Positions 54,025-61,660 of a stretch of 64,000 nucleotides of DNA are shown here, piece after piece. The DNA comes from JBGLNJ01 sp041300525 (GTDB lineage: Bacteria; Chloroflexota; Anaerolineae; Fen-1058). Each line of letters begins with the position of its first letter. The stretch's first letter is position 1. The position numbers and the translations under genes are program-made. The notes beneath the pieces were generated by a model. The model was not told the origin of the DNA, did not search any database, and worked only from the letters and a program-made list of their open reading frames with translations. The DNA is taken from NCBI GenBank assembly GCA_041300525.1, contig JBGLNJ010000001.1:2480001-2544000 (forward strand), given 5' to 3'.

Positions 54025-54810
54025 GACGGTATTCTCCGCCTCGTTCCCCGCCATCGCCACGCCGGCCGAGCAAAACACTTCGAGGCGCTGATCGTAGCCA
54101 TAGACAGCCTGGCGGCTGTTGTCAATCACGCCCATCGCTCCGTTCGCAAAGCGCAGCGTGACGACGTCGGTGTCCACATCGCCCGCGCCGGTCAGCTCTG
54201 GCGCGACCAGCACGTTGCCGATGGCATATACTTCTTCGACCTCGCCGACCTGATAGCGAGCCATGTCAAAGTCATGGATGGTCATGTCGAGGAACATGCC
54301 ACCCGAAACGCGCGCGTACTCGGCGGACGGCGGCTTGGGGTCGCGGTTAGTGATGCGCAGGATGCACGGCCGGCCGATTTCGCCCGATGCAACCAGTTCA
54401 CGCACTCGCCGGAAGCTGTGATCGAAGCGGCGGTTGAAACCGACCTGGAGCTTGACGCCCGCCTTGTCCACGTCCGCGAGCGCTTCGTCTATGCTCGGCA
54501 GGTCGAGCGCCAACGGCTTTTCGCAATAGATGTGCGTGCCCGCTGCGGCCACGTCCTTCATGATAAAGGCGTGCGTATCGGTGCTCGTGGCGATGAGGAT
54601 GGCTTGGATGTCCTTGTCCGAGAGAAGCTCGTGGTAGTCCTGCACTACGCGCTGGATGCCCAGCTCATCGGCGACGGCTTGCGCGACCTCCAATCGAATG
54701 TCGCACACGGCCACCAAATTCGCCTCTGGAATGAGGCGCGCCAGGTTACGCGTGTGGACGCTGCCCATGCGCCCCGTTCCGATAACGGCGATATTGACTC
54801 TATTTTGCAT
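54025..54810 (-). CDS. Gfo/Idh/MocA oxidoreductase, inositol 2-dehydrogenase-like (3' truncated)
   Basis: From the ATG at 54810 about 262 residues read VNIAVIGTGRMGSVHTRNLA (NAD-binding), then HIYCEKPLALDL (the EKP active-site motif), VGFNRRFDHSFRRVRELVAS and FLDMTIHDFDMARYQVGEVE. These are typical of IolG-like sugar/inositol dehydrogenases. The C-terminal end is cut at about 54025. It is the third gene of the LacI-controlled minus-strand unit; a G-rich repeat of about 100 bases separates it from the alcohol dehydrogenase gene. Confidence 0.86.
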
Positions 54811-54825
54811 GTTTGCCTCGCTCTT

Positions 54826-54927
54826 TCCCCCATCCCCAACCCTTCCCCCGTCGCAAAGCGACAAGGGAAGGGAGTCTGTTCCCTCCCCTGTCCCCTTGGG
54901 ACGGGGGAGGGTTAGGGTAGGGGGGAT
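54826..54927. repeat. G-rich/C-rich palindromic repeat
   Basis: CCCATCCCCAACCCTTCCCC with later GGGGGAGGGTTAGGGTAGG forms a large stem around smaller hairpins (for example CGTCGCAAAGCGACAAGGG). It lies between two genes of one operon. It is related to the copies at 40.97 and 61.17 kb. Confidence 0.6.
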
Positions 54928-54931
54928 AACC

Positions 54932-55981
54932 TCACATCTTCATGACGATCTTCATCGCGCTCTTGGGGTGATGGGTCAAGGTCTTGAGATCGAGGCCCAG
55001 ATCGTCAAAAGCGCCGAGGCCTTCTTCGAGCGGGATGACTTGCGTAAAGAACGGCTTCATGTTGAGGCGCTTTTCTTGGAAAATGCGAATCGAAGGCACC
55101 ATCGTGTTTTGGCCCAAGTACAGTCCCAGAATCTTGGTGGCCCAGCGTGTGATCTCGTTCGGCGTCACGGTGATGTGTACGCTCGAATCCATGCCAAAGG
55201 GCAACACCTTGCCGCCCGGCGTCACACACTTGAGCGCCTGCTCGAGCGCGTTGCCGGTCGCTTCCACGACGATGTCAGCCTTGCACCCATGGGTGAACTC
55301 GGTGATGCGGGCCTCGATGTCGTCTTCGTTCGGATTCCACACCGTGAGGCCACACTCCTTTGCCACGTTGATGCGGAACGGGTCAATCTCGGTCACGGCG
55401 ACTTTGGCCGCAATGTTCTTGGCAAATTGGGCAAACAGGTAGCCAATCGGTCCAAAGCCGAGGATAAGGACGTAATCATAGGGCAGCATGAGCAGTGTGT
55501 TCATGCCGTTGACGACCGTCGCCAGCGTCTCGACCTGCGTGCCCAGCACGTCGTCAATCTCACCCGTAGGGGGCAGCGCAAAGCACTGTTTTTCCGGCAC
55601 CAGGCAATACTCGGCATAGCCGCCGTCGCGCATCACGCCTAGCGCGGTGGTCTTGATCTCGACGCACTGACTGCTCAGGCCCATGCGGCAGAACGAGCAA
55701 AAGCCGCAGCGGATATTGTTGTCAATCGCCACGCGGTCGCCCACCTTGAAGTGCGTGACGTGCGATCCAATCTCGACGACCTCGCCGCAGAATTCGTGGC
55801 CGAGCACCGTGTTCTCTTTGAAATGGTGTTTGCCTTCCAGGATTTTGATATCGCTGCCGCAGATGCCGACCGCGGCCACCTTGAGCAGCACATCGTCGGG
55901 CTGAGTAACGTGCGGGATTGGGATTTCGTCCAGTTCGATTTTGCCAACGTTCTTGAATACGAGCGCCTTCATCTTGTCCAC
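54932..55981 (-). CDS. Zinc-dependent medium-chain alcohol dehydrogenase
   Basis: 349 residues. GICGSDIKILEGKHHFKENT gives the catalytic zinc Cys and GHEFCGEVVEIG the His/Glu pair. CGFCSFCRMGLSSQC contains the four structural-zinc cysteines. LILGFGPIGYLFAQFAKNIA is the NAD-binding motif. It resembles sorbitol/threonine dehydrogenase-type enzymes of sugar or polyol oxidation. With the downstream inositol-dehydrogenase-like gene and the upstream LacI regulator it suggests a sugar or polyol catabolic operon, the rest of which is cut off. Confidence 0.9.
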   Translation of the reverse strand: MDKMKALVFKNVGKIELDEIPIPHVTQPDDVLLKVAAVGICGSDIKILEGKHHFKENTVLGHEFCGEVVEIGSHVTHFKVGDRVAIDNNIRCGFCSFCRMGLSSQCVEIKTTALGVMRDGGYAEYCLVPEKQCFALPPTGEIDDVLGTQVETLATVVNGMNTLLMLPYDYVLILGFGPIGYLFAQFAKNIAAKVAVTEIDPFRINVAKECGLTVWNPNEDDIEARITEFTHGCKADIVVEATGNALEQALKCVTPGGKVLPFGMDSSVHITVTPNEITRWATKILGLYLGQNTMVPSIRIFQEKRLNMKPFFTQVIPLEEGLGAFDDLGLDLKTLTHHPKSAMKIVMKM

Positions 55982-56007
55982 GAGTTCCTCCTGTGATGGT
56001 TAATCAG

Positions 56008-57054
56008 TCACTTGTTCGTCGGGTCGTGTGGCTGCCCCGACGATTCACGCACGATGAGTTGTCCCTTGACGACAATGTCCGAGACCTGGGCCTCGGATGG
56101 GGTGGGGGCCTTCATCAAGGCGAATGTCATTTGCATGGCTTGTTGTCCCATCTCGAACTTGGGTTGAGCCACGGTGGTCAACGCCGGATAGGCGCAAGAA
56201 GCAAATGGGATGTCGTCAAAGCCAACCACCGAAAGGTCACGTGGGATCAAAAGACCAGACGCCCTGGCCACGTGCAACAAGCCGATGGCAGTCACGTCGT
56301 TGTAACAAAAGACGGCGGTGGGTGGCGCCGCCAATGCCATGAGCACTTTTAACGCTTGCTCACCCGCTTCTGCGCGCCCCGTGCCAGGCACGACCAGAGT
56401 GGGATCGAGAGAAATATTCGCCTCGACCAGGGCTTGACGATACCCGGCCAGACGCCCTTCACTGGAGCTGTGGCCCGCCGGGCCAGCGACGTAGGCGATG
56501 TGGCGATGGCCGAGTTGGATCAAGTGTTGCGTCGCGAGGTATCCGCCGTGCTCATTGTCCACTGTCACGGAAAACATGTAGCGGCCGCTCTGTTCACTAT
56601 GATTGTTGAGGAGGACTACGGGCACGCCGATGCGTTCCAGATGCTGCTGATACAGAGCGCCGACTCGCGACGAGGTGACGATGACGCCATCCACGCGCTT
56701 GGAGCGCAGCATCTCCACCGCCGCCATCTCGCGCTCAGGATCAGAGTTGGAACTGGCCAGGATGACGGTGTAGCCGTGTTCGTAAGAGGTGCTCTCGATG
56801 CCCTGCATCACTTCGGCGATGAATGGGTCGGCCAGAGTCGTGACGACCACGCCCACGGTCCGAGTTAGCCCCATGACCAAGCTGCGCGCCCAGGCGTCGG
56901 GAGAATAGCGCATCTCTTGAGCCAGGCGCTGGATGCGAGCTTTGGTTTCTGTCTTGACCAAGGGGCTATCGCGCACCGCGCGGGAGACGGTCGAGTGCGA
57001 AACGCCCGCGGCTTTGGCAATGTCTTTGATAGAGATTCTGGTGTCGTTTGGCAT
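56008..57054 (-). CDS. LacI-family transcriptional regulator
   Basis: The ATG at 57054 opens MPNDTRISIKDIAKAAGVSH, then STVSRAVRDSP (LacI HTH with hinge). The sensor domain follows (TVGVVVTTLADPFIAEVMQG, LLNNHSEQSGRYMFSVTVDN, SVVGFDDIPFASCAYPALTT). 348 residues. It lies just upstream of the alcohol dehydrogenase. Its own promoter carries two operator-like sites, so it is probably autoregulated and controls the downstream sugar genes. The effector is unknown. Confidence 0.93.
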   Translation of the reverse strand: MPNDTRISIKDIAKAAGVSHSTVSRAVRDSPLVKTETKARIQRLAQEMRYSPDAWARSLVMGLTRTVGVVVTTLADPFIAEVMQGIESTSYEHGYTVILASSNSDPEREMAAVEMLRSKRVDGVIVTSSRVGALYQQHLERIGVPVVLLNNHSEQSGRYMFSVTVDNEHGGYLATQHLIQLGHRHIAYVAGPAGHSSSEGRLAGYRQALVEANISLDPTLVVPGTGRAEAGEQALKVLMALAAPPTAVFCYNDVTAIGLLHVARASGLLIPRDLSVVGFDDIPFASCAYPALTTVAQPKFEMGQQAMQMTFALMKAPTPSEAQVSDIVVKGQLIVRESSGQPHDPTNK

Positions 57055-57058
57055 GTTC

Positions 57059-57070
57059 CAAACGTGTGCA
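57059..57070 (-). promoter_or_regulatory. Second LacI-type operator half-conserved site
   Basis: CAAACGTGTGCA, identical to the core of the main site, 52 bases away (about five helical turns) and just before the lacI start codon. A looping pair of sites is possible. Confidence 0.55.
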
Positions 57071-57106
57071 GGCGGAGATAGTGGCGTTTTCCTGTCAAAA
57101 ATTCTA

Positions 57107-57124
57107 TTTGCAAACGTGTGCAAA
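57107..57124 (-). promoter_or_regulatory. LacI-type operator
   Basis: TTTGCAAACGTGTGCAAA is an 18-bp dyad (TTTGCA / TGCAAA arms, central CG) that lies directly downstream of the -10 element of the lacI promoter, overlapping the predicted transcript start. Confidence 0.7.
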
Positions 57125-57127
57125 GAC

Positions 57128-57156
57128 AGTATATAACAGACTAGTGTCGCTGTCAA
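57128..57156 (-). promoter_or_regulatory. Sigma-70 promoter of the lacI operon
   Basis: On the minus strand TTGACA (57156-57151), 17 bases, TATACT (57133-57128). Confidence 0.75.
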
Positions 57157-57167
57157 GCATCTAAAAA

Positions 57168-57261
57168 CTGGTGATTACCCACAAGTCGAAATGTGGCCGA
57201 AAATCGGGCACTTGGCCCCCTCGATTTTACAGGCAAAATCGGACTTGTGGGCAATCACCAG
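57168..57261. repeat. Long palindrome with 20-bp arms
   Basis: The left arm starts CTGGTGATTACCCACAAG and the right arm is its inverse complement with one mismatch. The centre also has paired segments. This 94-base element lies between the lacI promoter and the tmRNA terminator and may be a dispersed repeat. Confidence 0.6.
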
Positions 57262-57444
57262 TCTAAAAAGTGCCGGTTCACCTTCCATCGGTAGCGTGGC
57301 TTTGGTACAACAGACATTCGCGATGGAGACGGTAGGACGGCACTGTTGGGGAGGGGAGGGGGGCTATGTTTTCGATTGACAAAAACAACCTGCAATTCTG
57401 TGATCTACAGAGTCCTGCAAATCAGATTCATGGCACTGCTAAAC

Positions 57445-57481
57445 GAAAGCACAAGTGGCCGAAAAGGCCACTTGTGCTTTC
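57445..57481 (-). terminator. Terminator of the tmRNA gene
   Basis: Perfect 16-bp arms (GAAAGCACAAGTGGCC and its complement) around a 5-base loop lie 35 bases past the tmRNA 3' end. On the minus strand the hairpin is followed by a short T-rich stretch (TTTCGTTT). Confidence 0.8.
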
Positions 57482-57515
57482 AGTCTCAGTCTCAAAGAAT
57501 CCGGGTCTCTTACAG

Positions 57516-57928
57516 TGGAGGTGGCGGGAGTTGAACCCGCGTCCGAAAAATTCGGCCAAAAGCGACTACGAGCGTAGTCAACTGTTGTGGCGCGTTGCCG
57601 CGCCTTGTCGCCCGCGCCTCACACAATTGACGAGGCGGTGCGCGGGCCAGCCCCTGTTCTTTGATCAGCTTAGGGACGTCCGCTGACCGCATACTGGCAT
57701 TGATGACACCCGGTTCCTGGCCCACCAGCACGAGGCCAGGGCGAGTGGCTCACCCGCAGGTGAGCAGCAGGGTTTCAACTAGGCGGCCAACGGAAGGGCC
57801 GCATAGTTGGAAACGCCTGCATAGACAGGTGTTTTGGCACCTAAAGGTTTGCTCCGTTGTTAACGAGGCCAGAGCGCCCCGGCTCGCCACTCGTGACCAG
57901 CCTTCCCCGTCGAAGCCGGTACACCCCC
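57516..57928 (-). ncRNA. ssrA: Transfer-messenger RNA (tmRNA)
   Basis: The minus-strand 5' end GGGGGTGTACCGGCTTCGAC and 3' end with T-arm GCGGGTTCAACTCCCGC and acceptor CACCTCC pair as a seven-base acceptor stem with one G-U pair. The discriminator base is A; CCA is not encoded (CTG follows). The resume codon is GCC at 57838-57836, right after UUUAGGU in the position equivalent to E. coli. The tag is AKTPVYAGVSNYAALPLAA, then TAG (57781-57779). The ending ALPLAA is typical of proteolysis tags. The RNA is 413 bases. A truncated smpB lies 2 kb away on the same strand. Confidence 0.95.
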
Positions 57929-58021
57929 ATAACGAATGTCGAATGTCGAACGACGAATGTCGAATTGCAGCACCCGACGCTCGACATTATAACACTTGAC
58001 TCATAATGACGCAATCCGAAA

Positions 58022-58345
58022 TCAGAACAATCCCCATTCTCTCGGAGCGCCACCCTCCATCATGGAGGGATCCCACATCTCCATCGCCAGCGTCACACGC
58101 GCAGCTTGGTTCGTCGTTTTTTCAACGGCGCGGCGGACTTGTTCGGCGAGCTGCGGGCCATAAGGGCAAAAAGGTGTCGTGAGGAGCATGGTGACTTGAG
58201 TTAGATCCGGCAAGAACTCGATTTTGCGAATGAGACCCAATTCGACGACGCTCATCCCCAATTCCGGGTCGTATACATTGCGCAATGCCGTTCTGACTTG
58301 CTCCTCCGCAACAGTCGTGTCGGCTGCTTGAACTTGTTCGCTCAT
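58022..58345 (-). CDS. MIP18/DUF59-type iron-sulfur assembly protein (SufT-like)
   Basis: 107 residues: ALRNVYDPELGMSVVELGLI, KIEFLPDLTQVTMLLTTPFC (the conserved Cys) and AARVTLAMEMWDPSMM. DUF59 proteins act late in Fe-S cluster maturation. It starts 3 bases after the SufR-like gene, so both share a transcript. The C-terminal extension ending MEGGAPREWGLF follows the DUF59 core. Confidence 0.85.
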   Translation of the reverse strand: MSEQVQAADTTVAEEQVRTALRNVYDPELGMSVVELGLIRKIEFLPDLTQVTMLLTTPFCPYGPQLAEQVRRAVEKTTNQAARVTLAMEMWDPSMMEGGAPREWGLF

Positions 58346-58347
58346 AA

Positions 58348-59001
58348 TCACTCCTTCTCTGCTTGGGATTCTGTTCTGACCAGGAACGTGCAGACCTCAT
58401 CACCCGCCAATACACACCCCTGGCGCTCGACGGGCGACAATAGCGTCGCGCTGATAAGATTCAAGTCAAGCTCGCACACTTCGGGGTGCCGCTCGACGAC
58501 ATAGTAGTAGGGGCAGCCGTACTGCGTCAGGCGCAAACCTCCGCTGACTTTTTCCACTCTTGCCAGAAATCCTTCTTCACCCAGTATCTCGACCAGTGCT
58601 TTTAGTTTTTGGTCGAGTGGCTTGCCCTCCAAAGCGGAAGCGTGTTCAGCCGCGATGTCGCTTGCGATGCGAACAAACAAATCGGAAATCTCGCGTTCGC
58701 TCAAGCTTGACTTGAGTTCACCCAACAACCGGTCGGCCAGGCGATGATAGGACTGCGGGAAAAGCTCGCGTGCGCTGTCGTGCAACGAGTAGACGAAATG
58801 CGGTCGGCCAATATTTCGCCGCACCGGCCGAGTCGCCACGAATCCATCGCGCTGAAGCACATTGAGGTGATAGTGGATGCTGACCGGCGACATGCCCAGG
58901 GCTTGGCTCAACTCTTGGGCGCTGGCCTGGCCGCGTTCGCGCAACTGGCGCAAAATGTCCCAGCGCGTGTCTTGTATCGCTACATTCATTCCAATCATCA
59001 C
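58348..59001 (-). CDS. SufR-like HTH transcriptional regulator with Fe-S cysteines
   Basis: About 217 residues. An N-terminal winged helix (RWDILRQLRERGQASAQELS, then SIHYHLNVLQRDGFVATR) is followed by a dimerisation helix. A C-terminal motif with cysteines in YGCPYYYVVERHPEVCELDL and then RQGCVLAGDEVCTF is typical of SufR-type 4Fe-4S sensors. It would repress Fe-S assembly genes when clusters are sufficient. Alternative ATG starts at 58998 and 58989 exist. The DUF59 gene downstream is the expected target. Confidence 0.85.
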   Translation of the reverse strand: MMIGMNVAIQDTRWDILRQLRERGQASAQELSQALGMSPVSIHYHLNVLQRDGFVATRPVRRNIGRPHFVYSLHDSARELFPQSYHRLADRLLGELKSSLSEREISDLFVRIASDIAAEHASALEGKPLDQKLKALVEILGEEGFLARVEKVSGGLRLTQYGCPYYYVVERHPEVCELDLNLISATLLSPVERQGCVLAGDEVCTFLVRTESQAEKE

Positions 59002-59033
59002 ATTTCCAAGCGCAAACCTACAATATGCCGGGC

Positions 59034-59062
59034 ATTATAGCATAGGCATACGTCTTTGTCAA
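59034..59062 (-). promoter_or_regulatory. Perfect-consensus promoter of the sufR-like operon
   Basis: On the minus strand TTGACA (59062-59057), 17 bases, TATAAT (59039-59034), about 33 bases upstream of the start. AT-rich inverted sequence just upstream (ACATTACACTTATTG) may be part of an operator. Confidence 0.8.
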
Positions 59063-59139
59063 TAAGTGTAATGTTTATGATGTTTATTCAGTGAACCGTT
59101 CTACAGCGAGGAACGTAAGAGGGTAGGGGGGTACTCGGT

Positions 59140-59988
59140 TTACCAGGTTGCCTCTTGGAAAGTGCAGATGCTCGCGTTGATGCCCACACGCTTGTACATA
59201 TGCATGCCAGTGAAACGTTCGCCCAGGATCCCGTCATGGATAGCCCAGCTACGGCCGCGAATAGTGAACTGGGCGCTCGGACGGCGAAATGGAGTAGAAC
59301 CATCCAGCCGGCCAGTCAACTCTCCACGCGGTCCAAACTCCCGATTGATCCATTCCATCTTGGCCCGTCCCTGACTGTAAGCGAAGCCATATCGCTCGAA
59401 CAGGAGCGCCGTGTGATACGCCAGGGGCTCCATGAAAAAAATCTGATGGCCCAAGCGGGAAACGAATACTTCAAAGATCGGCACGAGTTTGCGCGTGAGC
59501 TTGAGGCCACGCCGCACTTGGCCGGGAGCCAGGCCGGCATGCATTGCCGCTACCTCGGCTTCAATGTTGCGATGTACGGTTCCAAACTGGGTGCGTTGGC
59601 CGGAAGGATCACGGTCCACGTCAAAACGCGGAGAGTTGGGATCGTTCGCAATGAACAAAAGCACGGAGAGTTGGTTATTGGTGGTGTCGGTCAACTGCAA
59701 ATAGAGTAGGGGGTCTCGCGCGCCAGCCTGATGCCAGACTTTGACTTCAGTTGATCTTGTGCCGCGCGGATAGGTGAACTCTACCAGCCGGTTTCCAGCA
59801 GCGTCGCACAGTGTTTGCGGATCAATACGGGATTGGGCCAGCAAAGTATCTGGGATAAGTGTGCGATAGATTGCCTCCGGCACGTCTCCTTCCAGGTCAT
59901 TGATGCCCCGGATGGAGCACACCGGGAGGCCGTCCACGACAAAGCGTTTTGTCGCAGCAAAGCCGGCTGCCGCTGGCTCTACGCTCAT
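59140..59988 (-). CDS. Conserved hypothetical protein
   Basis: 282 residues: RFVVDGLPVCSIRGINDLEG, YLQLTDTTNNQLSVLLFIAN, FDVDRDPSGQRTQFGTVHRN, HQIFFMEPLAYHTALLFERY, then MEWINREFGPRGELTGRLDG. I recall such sequences as uncharacterised proteins in environmental bacteria but do not know a function. There is no signal peptide or clear active site. Its start overlaps the smpB stop by 4 bases, so it is downstream of smpB in one unit. Confidence 0.7.
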   Translation of the reverse strand: MSVEPAAAGFAATKRFVVDGLPVCSIRGINDLEGDVPEAIYRTLIPDTLLAQSRIDPQTLCDAAGNRLVEFTYPRGTRSTEVKVWHQAGARDPLLYLQLTDTTNNQLSVLLFIANDPNSPRFDVDRDPSGQRTQFGTVHRNIEAEVAAMHAGLAPGQVRRGLKLTRKLVPIFEVFVSRLGHQIFFMEPLAYHTALLFERYGFAYSQGRAKMEWINREFGPRGELTGRLDGSTPFRRPSAQFTIRGRSWAIHDGILGERFTGMHMYKRVGINASICTFQEATW

Positions 59989-60253
59989 CGGCTCCGTTCC
60001 TTGAGCGCCCGCTCGATCTGGCGGCCGGCCTCGCGCTTGGCGATAGTCTCGCGCTTGTCATATTGCCGCTTGCCGCGCGCCAGAGCGATCTCGACTTTGG
60101 CGCGACGGTCCTTGAGATACATTTTGAGCGGAATGATCGTATAGCCGCGTTCCTGTGTGCGGGTCAAGAGCTTGGCGATTTCTTTGCGGCGCAGGAGCAA
60201 CTTGCGCGGGCGAAGTGGATCGTGCCCTTCACGTCCGGCCGGATCATACATCA
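59985..60253 (-). CDS. smpB: SmpB C-terminal part (5' truncated)
   Basis: About 89 residues: YDPAGREGHDPLRPRKLLLR, RKEIAKLL, GYTIIPLKMYLKDRRAKVEI and ALARGKRQYDKRETIAKREA, ending in the conserved basic C-terminal tail. SmpB brings tmRNA to stalled ribosomes. The first half of the OB-fold is missing; the frame is joined at about 60253 to a membrane glycosyltransferase. The tmRNA gene itself lies 2.3 kb downstream in the same block. Confidence 0.88.
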
Positions 60254-61613
60254 CGCCAAAGATCAAGAACACGCCGCCGACTTCGTCAAGCGTGGGCTTG
60301 TTGGGCAACGTGTTAGCCCACACGGTATCGCCGACGACATTGAACATGCCCACTGCGCGCAGCGTGTTGTTCGCCAGCGTCCATCCGATGTTGTGGGCGG
60401 TGACGCCGTAATCGCCTTCAATGCGTGTTGCGCTGCGATGCCAAAACATTTCTGGACTATCGTGCCAGTAGCGTCCCAGCGGCACGAACACAAGGATGGC
60501 GATCAGGCCGAACACCGCCAGATTGAGGGCGAACTGTCCCCAGGCCGGCCAGGAACTTGGTCGCTCGATCAGCAGCTTGAATAGCACCAGCACGACGATC
60601 ACAATCGGCATGGCCCGGTACGCGGTGTAGCCGTAAAAGCCCGCGCCAAAGATCAGTCCAGCGATGAGATAGTCGGCGCGGCGTCCGGTGCGTAAGGCGC
60701 GCAAGAACGCCCATAGCGCAAAGGCGGCCGCAATCGCCACGTAAGGGAAGCGCAAGCCCATGCGGGTGATGGACTCGGCCCATTGCATCACCGAGGCGAA
60801 GAATGCCGCCAGCAATCCCACGTCCTCGCCGGCCAGCTCACGCCCCAGCAGGTAGATGCCATAGATCGTGATGATGCCGATCAGCGCGTTCGCCAGCTTG
60901 AGTCCGTAAAAGGTGATGCCGGTGTTGAACACGCGCATGATGGTGAACGCCCAGTAGAATTGGAACGGCTCGCGGCCCGTGTTGCGCTCGAAATAAATCG
61001 GGCGCGCGCCGTGAGACAGGTCGTGGATGTCCAGCAGCTTTTCGATGTGGTCGCTCGTCATCTCCGGCGGAACCTGGTCGAGGCGATACAGCCGGAAGAA
61101 AGCTGCCAGCGCAATGATGGCGATCAGCGCCACGGTGCGCCAGCGAAGGCGGATGGTAAAGCCCTCTCCCGTTTGCGGTTTTTGCAAACGGGAGAGGGTA
61201 AGGGTGGGGGCAGGCCACATCGCCAGCAGGAAAAGCGTCACAGCGCCGACCCACGCCAGCACGCCAAGCCGCGTGAAAGTGTTATCAGCGCAAGCCCAAT
61301 AGGCCAGCGCCGCCAACCCTGCCGAGGCAAACACGAGCGGCCAACGCCGGGTGACCGGCTCAAAGGGCGCATCGTCCGGGCGCGGCGCGGGCGACGTGAC
61401 GACGCCGGCGCGGACCAGCACGCGCCAGAACGAAAACAGCCCCAGCGCGTAAAAGATCGCCGCGTCAACCGGAAACTGGGGCAGGTTCGTGAGATAGTGC
61501 TGGCCCAGCAAGCACCAGAGCAGGCTGCTCGCCAGCCAGAGCAATGTACGCAGTCGTTGCCGGATGGGGCGATGGCTGATTGTTGATTGTGGATTGTGGA
61601 TTGCAGATTGCAT
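60254..61613 (-). CDS. Membrane glycosyltransferase, GT39/PMT-like (3' truncated)
   Basis: From the ATG at 61613 about 450 residues with around eleven hydrophobic helices. After the first helices comes RLYRLDQVPPEMTSDHIEKL, the acidic loop typical of GT-C transferases (here with EMTSDH), then the charged FERNTGREPFQFYWAF and NTLRAVGMFNVVGD. It is likely to transfer sugars from polyprenyl carriers. The N-terminal residues MQSAIHNPQSTISH come from a low-complexity repeat that supplies the start codon. Another repeat (TLTLSRLQKPQTGEG) is inserted in frame. The end is cut at about 60254, where SmpB follows. Confidence 0.8.
61161..61217. repeat. Palindromic CCCTCTCCCGTTTG repeat inside the glycosyltransferase gene
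   Basis: CCCTCTCCCGTTTG and CAAACGGGAGAGGG are perfect 14-bp arms, followed by TAAGGGTGGGGGC. Read in frame they encode the peptide TLTLSRLQKPQTGEG. Confidence 0.7.
61572..61612. repeat. Dispersed ATTGTGGATTG repeat at the gene start
   Basis: TGATTGTTGATTGTGGATT followed by GTGGATTGCAGATTG. It forms the first codons of the glycosyltransferase (QSAIHNPQSTI). Confidence 0.6.
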
Positions 61614-61660
61614 GTCGCTTGTCGCTTGGCGTTTGCCTCTTACGCAGTACGCATCACGCA

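Noticed and set aside
57510..57731. ORFs overlapping the tmRNA
   Set aside because: They translate a structured RNA gene.
59985..61613. A glycosyltransferase-SmpB fusion protein
   Set aside because: Both parts are incomplete at the join and the position fits the 6.24-kb series of junctions.
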